A stretch of DNA of 6,024 bases from WJKG01 sp964627305 (GTDB lineage Bacteria; Zixibacteria; MSB-5A5; GN15; FEB-12). The stretch is taken from the NCBI GenBank assembly GCA_964627305.1, contig CAZVHP010000027.1:1-6024 (forward strand), given 5' to 3'. The position numbers and the translations under genes were made by a program. Of the stretch, positions 1-5,629 are shown piece after piece; position 1 is the first letter of the stretch, and each line of letters opens with the position of its first letter. The notes under the pieces were generated by a model. The model was not told the DNA's origin, ran no database searches, and was given only the letters and a program-made list of their open reading frames with translations.

Positions 1-54
1 GCTGACGGACCGCAAGATCACCGCGGTCGTTAAAATAATCAGAGTTGTACACTA
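1..54. other. Left flank of the IS, no assignable gene
   Basis: This is the host DNA to the left of the insertion sequence. If the IS is removed, the frame that joins to the acyltransferase at 1410 has a TAA stop at 31-33 and no ATG, GTG or TTG between that stop and the junction. It therefore does not supply the missing N-terminus. A second plus frame (from base 2) is open until a TAG at 53-55 that overlaps the IS edge, and one minus frame is open throughout. All are too short to assign. The flank may be the end of another gene, intergenic DNA, or DNA brought here by a deletion next to the IS. Confidence 0.5.
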
Positions 55-70
55 GCAGGCTGTTGAAAAA
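53..70 (+). repeat. Left terminal inverted repeat of the IS5-type element
   Basis: Eighteen bases, tagcaggctgttgaaaaa, are the exact reverse complement of 1392-1409. The first TA probably belongs to the target-site duplication, so the repeat proper begins at 55. Homology to the other end stops after the A run (ct here against tg there). Confidence 0.92.
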
Positions 71-140
71 CTCGTTGTTTTAGCTGATTTATAGATGTGA
101 TGGTGGTATGTTGGATCACAGGAGATGTTCCCCCCCGCAA

Positions 141-147
141 GAAGGAG
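141..147 (+). promoter_or_regulatory. Shine-Dalgarno site that sets the transposase start
   Basis: GAAGGAG lies 6 bases before the ATG at 154. The upstream in-frame ATGs at 97 and 100 have no such site, and the residues they would add (including MMVVCWITGD) do not resemble the family N-terminus. This favours 154 as the start. Confidence 0.75.
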
Positions 148-153
148 TCAGCG

Positions 154-1236
154 ATGCGCGGCAATGATGCTACTCAGCAGCCCATGTTCAGTTATGTATC
201 ATTGGAATCACGAATTCCGGAAGATCATCCGTTGCGTCCGGTTCGTCGGATGGTGGACCGGGTGTTGGGCGGGATGAGCGAGGAGTTTGCGGCGATGTAT
301 TCGCGTGTGGGTCGTCCGTCGATCGCGCCGGAGCGTCTGTTGCGGGCGTTGTTGTTGCAGGTGCTGTATACGATTCGCAGTGAGCGTATGCTGATGGAGC
401 AGTTGGATTACAACTTGTTGTTTCGGTGGTTTGTGGGTTTGTCGATGGACGATGTGGTGTGGGATCATTCGACCTTTACGAAGAATCGGGAGCGTTTTTT
501 ACAGTCTGATGTGGCGGATTCTCTTTTCCGTGAGGTGGTGGCGTTGGCGGATGAGGCCGGTCTGTTGTCGGACGAGCATTTCACGGTTGACGGGACGTTG
601 ATAGATGCCTGGGCGTCACTGAAGAGTTTTCGTCGGAAGGATGATGATGAGTCGTCGGGAAAAGGGAAGAATACGCCGGTGGACTTTCATGGTGAGCAGC
701 GACGCAACGATACCCATGAATCGACGACCGACCCGGAGGCGCGATTGTATCGCAAGGGTCAGGGTAAGGAATCGCGGTTAAGCTATATGGGTCATGCCTT
801 GATGGAGAACCGGCACGGTTTGGTGGTGGATACGCGTCTGACTCAGGCGACCGGGACAGCGGAGCGGGAGGCGGGAGCGCAGATGATGTCGGCGGTGTCG
901 GGTGGCAAGCGTCTGACCCTGGCTGCTGACAAGAGCTATGACACAACCGAGTTTGTTGGCACGCTACGGACGTTGCATGTCACGCCACACGTGACGCAGA
1001 ACAATACACGACGTCGTTCAGCGATCGATGGTCGGACGGTTCGTCATCCGGGCTACCAGGTGAGTCAACGGGTGCGCAAGCGAGTCGAGGAGATATTCGG
1101 CTGGATCAAGACGGTGGGAAACTTGCGGAAGACTCGTCATCGCGGCCTGGATCGGGTGGCCTGGATGTTCACGTTCACGGCGGCGGCCTACAATCTGGTG
1201 CGCCTGCGAACCATTTTAACGGAGGCGGGGCCATGA
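154..1236 (+). CDS. IS5-superfamily DDE transposase, 360 aa
   Basis: Catalyses cut-and-paste movement of the surrounding element by binding its inverted ends and cutting DNA with an RNase H-fold DDE centre. The first ~120 residues (FSYVSLESRIPEDHPLRPVR, then GRPSIAPERLLRALLLQ and QLDYNLLFRWFVGL) form the N-terminal helical DNA-binding domain typical of this group (DUF772 type). The catalytic residues can be placed: Asp146 in FTVDGTLIDAW, Asp259 in LAADKSYD, and Glu312 with Lys319 in RKRVEEIFGWIK, matching the R(3)E(6)K signature of IS4/IS5 enzymes. A charged, low-complexity insert (about residues 158-205) separates the first Asp from the next conserved strand. Length is normal and there is no stop or frameshift, so it is probably functional. 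The coding strand is visibly richer in G and T than the neighbouring genes, consistent with foreign origin. The ATG at 154 is chosen over 97 because of its ribosome-binding site. Confidence 0.95.
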   Translation: MRGNDATQQPMFSYVSLESRIPEDHPLRPVRRMVDRVLGGMSEEFAAMYSRVGRPSIAPERLLRALLLQVLYTIRSERMLMEQLDYNLLFRWFVGLSMDDVVWDHSTFTKNRERFLQSDVADSLFREVVALADEAGLLSDEHFTVDGTLIDAWASLKSFRRKDDDESSGKGKNTPVDFHGEQRRNDTHESTTDPEARLYRKGQGKESRLSYMGHALMENRHGLVVDTRLTQATGTAEREAGAQMMSAVSGGKRLTLAADKSYDTTEFVGTLRTLHVTPHVTQNNTRRRSAIDGRTVRHPGYQVSQRVRKRVEEIFGWIKTVGNLRKTRHRGLDRVAWMFTFTAAAYNLVRLRTILTEAGP

Positions 1237-1346
1237 GTCGGGGGAGTAGTCTGCCCGAACGGCGGCAGACGGTGATCACGGACTCCGTGACGGCGCACCC
1301 AGCGTCGAATACGGGTCGTCAACCCTGCCCGCTAACAACCACATAA
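1233..1346 (+). CDS. Possible 37-aa small ORF coupled to the transposase stop
   Basis: An ATG at 1233 overlaps the transposase TGA as ATGA. It follows GGAGG (1221-1225) at a spacing of 7 bases and opens a 37-codon frame ending in TAA at 1344-1346, still inside the IS. The overlap plus a good ribosome-binding site would suit translational coupling. The predicted peptide (starts MSRGSSLPERRQTVITDS) is hydrophilic and rich in Ser, Thr and Arg, with no motif I recognise. IS5-type elements normally need only the transposase, and the GGAGG also encodes part of the transposase C-terminus, so this may be chance. It also spans a 7-bp inverted repeat (1276-1290), which could itself explain some conservation. 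Low confidence. Confidence 0.25.
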   Translation: MSRGSSLPERRQTVITDSVTAHPASNTGRQPCPLTTT

Positions 1347-1391
1347 GCCTGTGATGACTGAGAATATTGAGAAAACCGGCTCCCGAGCACA

Positions 1392-1409
1392 TTTTTCAAC
1401 AGCCTGCTA
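1392..1409 (-). repeat. Right terminal inverted repeat of the IS5-type element
   Basis: Perfect 18-bp inverted copy of 53-70. The final TA (1408-1409) is probably the second copy of the target duplication. Immediately after it, the reading frame of the truncated acyltransferase begins, so this end marks the point where the host gene was interrupted. Confidence 0.92.
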
Positions 1410-2117
1410 AAGCTCCTGGTCTTGAATCGTCTGGCAATCGTGGAATGCGACAAACTAGACCGCGCATTGGAGTCCGGTCGAGGGGCCATTGTCTTCTCAT
1501 GCCACATGGGTCCTTATCTGCTCGTCCCTGCACTGCTGAGCCTTGCGGGATATCGGACCGTCGTCGTCGAGAAGCTCGGACTTGTAGAGGGTGCTCTGGT
1601 CGCAAGACAGGTGCGACGGCTCAACCGAAGTCTAACTCGCACCATGCTCGAAACAGAGATGGCCTACGACGATCTCCTCCTAAAGAAGCTTGTCAGGCAC
1701 CTGCGAGACGGAAAACTCGTATTCATGATGGGTGACTACCACGGGGACAGGCTAACCAGCAAGGCGCGTCGCGTTAGGTTCATGGGGCACGAGATTGTTC
1801 CAGGACGTGCGATTGCATGGCTGCATGCGAAGACCGCGGCTCCAATCTTCCCTGTAATGGAAAGACGCGCCCAGGGCGGTCGATACTTCGGAGTGCTCGA
1901 TCAATTGGAACTGGACATACCACAGAAGGTGGACTATAATACACAGGCTGTCTACTGCACAATCGAACAGGAGATACTCAGGTCACCGGAGAAATGGCTT
2001 CTGTGGATGGATTATCATCTCATGCTGAGCAAGAAGCAGGTTAACCAGGAGCTACCATCTGGGACCGTGGCAGCACGACGGAAAGGGGTCGAGGCGAGCC
2101 TGCATCCTCCACAATGA
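1410..2117 (+). pseudogene. LpxL/HtrB-like lipid acyltransferase, N-terminus lost at the IS
   Basis: Belongs by sequence to the lysophospholipid/lipid A acyltransferase family, whose members transfer fatty acyl chains to lipid precursors at the inner face of the cytoplasmic membrane. What remains starts in the frame reading LKLLVLNRLAIVEC directly at the IS end. The first possible start is a TTG at 1422, giving 231 residues against roughly 290-310 for the family. The N-terminal membrane anchor and leading helices are therefore absent. Counting from that TTG, the block GRGAIVFSCHMG (catalytic His28) is followed by GKLVFMMGDYHGD (98-109), VRFMGHEIVPGRAIAW (118-133), TAAPIFPV (138-145) and SPEKWLLWMDYHL (188-200), all in family order. 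The usual acidic residue five after the His (HxxxxE/D) is Leu33 here. No good ribosome-binding site precedes the TTG. I read it as a gene broken by the IS; a short product from the TTG is possible but would lack the anchor. Confidence 0.8.
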
Positions 2118-2147
2118 AGCGGATTACCAGCGCAAGTTGGGCCAACC

Positions 2148-2153
2148 GAGGGA
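2148..2153 (+). promoter_or_regulatory. Ribosome-binding site for the DUF5686-type protein
   Basis: GAGGGA lies 8 bases before the ATG at 2162 and 5 bases before an in-frame GTG at 2159. The spacing favours the ATG. The choice changes the protein by only one residue. Confidence 0.6.
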
Positions 2154-2161
2154 AGTGAGTG

Positions 2162-4519
2162 ATGTTGAAATACAGACCAGTTGTTGCAGTGTCTGTCGCT
2201 GTAGTATTCTTGCTGCTGTCAGTGGCGTCGGCGATGGCCGGCGTTGTCACCGGCACCGTGAGTAACAACGAGACCGGAGACCCTATTTCTTTTGCCACCG
2301 TCTATGTTGTGGGCACCGGGCAATCTGTCCTTACCAATGACCAGGGGCAGTATCGCCTGCGGTTGACATCGGGTGGTTACTCCCTGAAGTTCAGCCACGT
2401 TGCCCATTTCTCAGCGGTGAAGCGGGTCACGATCGGAGATTCGGTCAACACGCTTGATGTGGCGCTCAAAGGGTCCGTTATCGAGCTTCCCGGCATGAAG
2501 GTCTACGAGAGAGCCTACGATCCCGCTCAGGCCATAATCGTGGAGGCTATTCGGCGTAAGCAGAAGATACTGTCCATTCTCCGCAGCTATCGATGCCAGG
2601 CGTATGTCAAAGGGGTTCTTCACAAGCAGATCACCAATGACTCCAGCGAGATTGACCTGATCATGGAATCACAACTCGAATGTCTGTGGCAACAGCCTGA
2701 CAAGTACAAGGAAGTCATCAAAGCCCGTCGGCAGACGAAGAATGTGCCTGAACTGGCTATTCTGAATGTCGAAACGATTCCCAACTTCAACATGAACCGC
2801 ATAGCATACGGGCAGTATTCGATTGTCTCTCCGGTAGCCGAGGATGCGCTCAAGTACTACAACTACTACCTGCTGGACACTGTGTTCATTGATGGCAAGA
2901 CGGTCTTCAGACTGGAAGTCGAGCCGAAGAACACGACTGACCCGCTCGTGCAGGGTACGGTGGACATTGCCGATTCGAGCTTCGCCGTGGTCGGGGTCGA
3001 CGGGGGCTTCGGGCCGGCGATATACGTCCCGATGCAGAGTGATTTCCGGTACAGTCAACGCTATCTGCTGTATGAGAACACGTACTGGATGCCCAACGAG
3101 ATCCATATGACATCGACCATGAATCTCGCGTTCCCGGTTGAGGTGCAGTTGACCTTTGAGTACGTGGCAGCACTGGCAGACTATGAGTTTGATGTCGAGT
3201 TGGAAAAGAGTGACTTCGCCTATGCGCTCGAAATCGCGGAGGACGCCGATGACTACGACTCGACACAATGGAACATCGGGCAGAGCATTCTGCTGACTGG
3301 TGAAGAGCACGACGCTTACCGGCGTATCGACTCGATAGCCGGTGCTCCCAAACCTCTGCTCTCGAGAGTCATGACAGATATGCTGTTGCCACTGTTGAGG
3401 ATCGATCCCCGGATATTTCATTTCAATCGGGTCGAGGGAGCCTATCTGGGCTACGGACATCACTGGTTAGGACCGACACCGCGGATGCAAACGGAGCTCA
3501 AGGTTGGTTACGCATTCTCGCGCAAGTTATGGCAGTTTCGGGGCTTTGCTTCCTACCGGCTTACAGCCAAACCCAAGCTATGGGTTAGCTTCGGCTACCG
3601 TAATGAGATTCGCAGCCGGCCGACCATTCTGAATTCCCGCGAGTTTAATCCTACCTCATGGAATCTCTTCGGCAAGACCGATCCCCTGGATTACTATCAC
3701 GAGGAAGATCTGGTTTCGTCTGTGAAAATTGGCGTGACAAACAAGACCGATCTGACTGTAATGTACAGAGATGCTCGTGAGAGATCAGAAACCAATACTA
3801 CCGAATACAGCATCTTTGCAAGAGGTAAGGACTATCGCGAGAATCCGGCCATTCGTGATGGTACCAACCGCTCGTTTCAGGCAAGAATCAGCTATGACTC
3901 GCGTCCCCGCTACAAGATCAAGGGAAGAGACTACACAGGCATCTTATCCTCCCTGTATACCAAACTGACCATTGGTGTCGAAATAGCCTCCCCGAAACTG
4001 ATTGACAACGACTTCGACTATCTGCGCTACTACCTGCACGTGAGGCATGCCGGACGGACCATTTTCCCCGGCGTGACAACAGTAGAGGTGTATGCTGGTG
4101 GCTCGGACCGAGATCTCCCTCCCCAGCGGTATTTCACGGTTGACTTCACCTACAACTTGCTGGGAGAGGGCATGTTTTACAAGACTGTCGGTGCACGCAA
4201 TTTCTCGGGCAACAGAGTGGCAGCATGGTACGCCTCGAACAACTTCGGGTCGTGGCTCTTCCGCAAGAGCGGACTGCCGCTGATCGAGAAAATCCCGCTG
4301 TCCATCATCGTGTACGGCGGTATGTTCTGGACAGACTTTCACAACCAGGTGCCGGATCCAGGCAATGAGCGCCTGTCAATCGCGTCGCGGCCGTACGCCG
4401 AGATTGGATTCGGTATCGGCCGTATACCACCGTTGTCTTTCAAGCTCACGTTCACGTGGCAGTTGTCGCACTATGACACACACAGTTTGACTCTTGGCTT
4501 TGGTTTCGATTTCCAGTGA
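2162..4519 (+). CDS. Outer-membrane protein, carboxypeptidase-regulatory-like domain + DUF5686, 785 aa
   Basis: A large exported protein of a type common in Bacteroidetes and relatives; its molecular role is not established. Residues 1-26 are a signal peptide (basic MLKYR, hydrophobic core, then ASAMA before Gly27). Residues ~27-105 form a carboxypeptidase-regulatory-like beta-sandwich (GVVTGTVSNNETGDPISFAT, then TNDQGQYRLRL), the same module found at the N-terminus of many TonB-dependent receptors. From ~115 the DUF5686 pattern begins (YDPAQAIIVEAIRRK, then SYRCQAYVKG). The second half is rich in alternating aromatic/hydrophobic strands and ends LTLGFGFDFQ. This fits a beta-barrel signal for BAM insertion, with Phe next to last, and so an outer-membrane barrel with a periplasmic sandwich domain. 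No TonB box or plug domain is apparent. The frame is intact and full length. It begins 44 bases after the broken acyltransferase on the same strand, so both may have shared a transcript. Family confidence is high, function unknown. Confidence 0.9.
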   Translation: MLKYRPVVAVSVAVVFLLLSVASAMAGVVTGTVSNNETGDPISFATVYVVGTGQSVLTNDQGQYRLRLTSGGYSLKFSHVAHFSAVKRVTIGDSVNTLDVALKGSVIELPGMKVYERAYDPAQAIIVEAIRRKQKILSILRSYRCQAYVKGVLHKQITNDSSEIDLIMESQLECLWQQPDKYKEVIKARRQTKNVPELAILNVETIPNFNMNRIAYGQYSIVSPVAEDALKYYNYYLLDTVFIDGKTVFRLEVEPKNTTDPLVQGTVDIADSSFAVVGVDGGFGPAIYVPMQSDFRYSQRYLLYENTYWMPNEIHMTSTMNLAFPVEVQLTFEYVAALADYEFDVELEKSDFAYALEIAEDADDYDSTQWNIGQSILLTGEEHDAYRRIDSIAGAPKPLLSRVMTDMLLPLLRIDPRIFHFNRVEGAYLGYGHHWLGPTPRMQTELKVGYAFSRKLWQFRGFASYRLTAKPKLWVSFGYRNEIRSRPTILNSREFNPTSWNLFGKTDPLDYYHEEDLVSSVKIGVTNKTDLTVMYRDARERSETNTTEYSIFARGKDYRENPAIRDGTNRSFQARISYDSRPRYKIKGRDYTGILSSLYTKLTIGVEIASPKLIDNDFDYLRYYLHVRHAGRTIFPGVTTVEVYAGGSDRDLPPQRYFTVDFTYNLLGEGMFYKTVGARNFSGNRVAAWYASNNFGSWLFRKSGLPLIEKIPLSIIVYGGMFWTDFHNQVPDPGNERLSIASRPYAEIGFGIGRIPPLSFKLTFTWQLSHYDTHSLTLGFGFDFQ

Positions 4520-4579
4520 TTTGATCAGCAGTAGGTATTGATTTGAGGGCGGTACCAGCAAAGAGATTCTGCCCGTCGC

Positions 4580-4601
4580 ATCAACAGCGGCCGTTGTTGA
4601 T
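4580..4601. repeat. 22-base imperfect palindrome in the convergent intergenic region
   Basis: The sequence atcaacagcggccgttgttg plus at (4580-4601) is self-complementary apart from one pair (G4587 with T4594, which can wobble in RNA). It lies 60 bases after the DUF5686 gene stop. As RNA it would form a short hairpin with a GGCC apex, but no T run follows, so it is not a standard intrinsic terminator. It could help end or protect the upstream transcript, or be an operator-like site. The rest of 4520-4676 shows no gene: no frame there has both a plausible start and coding character. Confidence 0.4.
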
Positions 4602-4676
4602 TCGAAGTTCATGGTTGTCCCTCTGTCCTTTCTGGTCTTCAGGTATGGTATACTGGTTGCTCTTACGAGCAGGCGC

Positions 4677-4721
4677 AAGCAAAGAAGCGGCCCGGCGATG
4701 GAGCACTAACCGCCGAGCCGC
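4677..4721 (-). terminator. Intrinsic terminator of the minus-strand secreted-protein gene
   Basis: Two 11-base arms (4687-4697 and 4711-4721) enclose a 13-base loop. Read on the minus strand, the single imperfect pair is a U-G wobble, whereas on the plus strand it would be a C-A mismatch. The minus-strand RNA then continues UUCUUUGCUU (4686-4677), a U-rich tail, while the plus side has none. The hairpin starts about 40 bases after the stop at 4761. Orientation, wobble and tail all agree with termination of the minus-strand gene. Confidence 0.6.
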
Positions 4722-4760
4722 GTGTTGGGATGGCCCACTTCTAAGAGCCACACGCAGCCG

Positions 4761-5244
4761 CTATTTCAGCAGCACCATCTTCTTGGTGTCGGTGTTGTTG
4801 CCGATTTCAAGCTTGCAGAAGTACACGCCGCTGGAGCTTGACGAGGCATCCCAAACGATCTCGTTCTCGCCCGGCTGGGCGGTGCCCTTGAGGCGCTTGA
4901 CCACCTGGCCGAGCGTGTTGTACAGGGTCAGCGTGTAGTCGGCAGTTTCGGGGCTGTCGAAGCTGATACTGGTAGTCGGGTCGAACGGGTTGGGATAGTT
5001 CTGGTTCAGCGCGAAGCTGTGCGGTACCCCTGGGGTCGCGCTGGCAGCCAGGTTGATACCGGGCGGGCGGTGATCCAGACTGGAGTCGAGGGCGTGGACG
5101 ATCTCGTACTCTCCGGCGATCTCCACAATACGCGTCTCCCCCGCCTCAATCATCTGCGCACCCTGCAAATCGAGCAGGCCGAGCTTGAGCAGTCCGTCGG
5201 CGTGACCGTGAACGAGTTCAAGGTTGCCGTCGCCAGGCTGACAG
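4761..5244 (-). pseudogene. C-terminal remnant of a secreted protein with T9SS type A sorting domain
   Basis: The remaining end of a cell-surface or secreted protein. Reading the minus strand, a beta-sandwich-like stretch (LLKLGLLDLQGAQMIEAGE, then VEIAGEYEIVHAL; cohesin-like in feel) is followed by a linker (PGINLAASATPGVPH). Next comes a sorting domain of about 85 residues: SFALNQNYPNPFDPTTSISF, YTLTLYNTLGQVVKRLKG, ENEIVWDASSSSSGVYFCKL and the terminal KKMVLLK. This domain type directs proteins through the type IX secretion system in Bacteroidetes and is common across FCB phyla. Upstream the frame changes near 5200: adding one base would join LATATLNSFTVT to ADGLLKLGLLD, suggesting a single-base deletion (or a sequencing error). 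Homology ends at about 5245, where an IS3 remnant begins, so the main body and start of the gene are missing. The terminator at 4677-4721 is probably its own. What the lost part did cannot be told. Confidence 0.78.
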
Positions 5245-5614
5245 GTGCGGCTGGGCCGTGAGGCAGGCCGGACTGTGGCCGGAGTGGCGCGGGATCCGGG
5301 GACCAGCGAGAATATACTGCATCAATGGCGCAGCCAGTTTGCCCAGGAGGGCGAAAGGGTGTTCCCGGGAATAGGGTCATCAGAGTCCGGAGCAAGAGGA
5401 ACTGCGGCGGTTGCGTCGGCAATTGGCCGATGTGACCGAGGAGCGTGACATTCTGAAAAATAGCGCTGGCCGTCTTCAGTCGCCGGTCGAAGTGGGATAT
5501 GCCTTCATGCGGGATCATGCATCACAGTTTAGGATCAGGTTGATGAGCCGGGTGTTGGGGGTCTCACGCAGCGGTTATTATGCCTGGCTGGTTCGTCCGG
5601 AGAGTGCCCGGAGT
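5245..5614 (+). pseudogene. Decayed IS3-family transposase remnant (OrfA and start of OrfB)
   Basis: Broken pieces of the two IS3-type transposase proteins. From 5245 one frame gives the OrfA helix-turn-helix region (VRLGREAGRTVAGVARDPG, then SENILHQWRSQFAQEGERVF). Near 5373-5386 the homology moves by one base into another frame, giving the OrfA leucine-zipper-like part SPEQEELRRLRRQLADVTEE and RDILKNSA. This runs without a stop into the OrfB beginning (YAFMRDHASQFRIRLMSRVL, then GVSRSGYYAWLVRPESARS). Normally OrfA and OrfB lie in different frames and are joined by programmed frameshifting. Similarity ends at about 5614, so nearly all of OrfB, including its DDE catalytic core, is absent. The OrfA N-terminus and both terminal repeats are also missing. 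It is dead on its own. Its left edge cuts the secreted-protein gene and its right edge abuts the unassigned minus-strand frame ending at 5630. Confidence 0.85.
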
Positions 5615-5629
5615 GCAATAGGCCCAAAG

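Larger units (their letters stand above)
55..1407 (+). mobile_element. Complete IS5-superfamily insertion sequence
   Basis: A self-contained element of about 1.35 kb with one transposase gene between inverted ends. The left end (tagcaggctgttgaaaaa, 53-70) and the right end (1392-1409) are perfect 18-bp inverted copies. The outermost TA on each side is best read as the duplicated target, which leaves 16-bp terminal repeats and an element of 1353 bp. The flanks read CTAG on the left and CTAA on the right, both fitting the YTAR target known for many IS5 relatives. With an intact transposase and undamaged ends, the copy looks recent and possibly still mobile. The boundary is uncertain by one or two bases because the target bases and repeat ends merge. 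The exact subgroup cannot be fixed from sequence alone. Confidence 0.93.

Noticed and set aside
63..95. Possible transposase promoter (TTGAAA at 63-68 with TATAGA at 90-95)
   Set aside because: The spacing is 21 bases and the alternative TTTATA at 88-93 matches poorly, so I cannot support it as a promoter, although a weak one overlapping the left end would be typical of such elements.
208..468. Minus-strand 86-codon frame inside the transposase
   Set aside because: It lies wholly antisense to a well-supported transposase; the His, Gln and Thr-rich composition is what the complement of that gene gives, with no domain.
1276..1290. Inverted repeat tcacgga-c-tccgtga inside the IS as a terminator
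   Set aside because: The one-base spacer cannot form a hairpin loop without opening pairs, and no T run follows; it is at most a protein-binding palindrome.
2669..3463. Minus-strand 264-codon frame inside the DUF5686-type gene
   Set aside because: Long, but wholly antisense to an intact family protein with signal peptide and barrel. Its own translation has no recognisable motif and its first residues do not look like a gene start.
4615..4654. Promoter-like TTGTCC and TATACT in the convergent intergenic region
   Set aside because: The two boxes are 28 bases apart, and no plus-strand gene follows.
4376..4678. Minus-strand 100-codon frame overlapping the end of the DUF5686-type gene
   Set aside because: It runs antisense into the conserved barrel C-terminus, lacks family motifs, and would start inside the terminator tail of the minus-strand gene.
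4543..4938. Plus-strand 131-codon frame across the intergenic region and the sorting-domain remnant
   Set aside because: Most of it is the antisense of the YPNPF-type sorting domain and the terminator hairpin; composition is rich in Arg, Ser and Trp without any domain.
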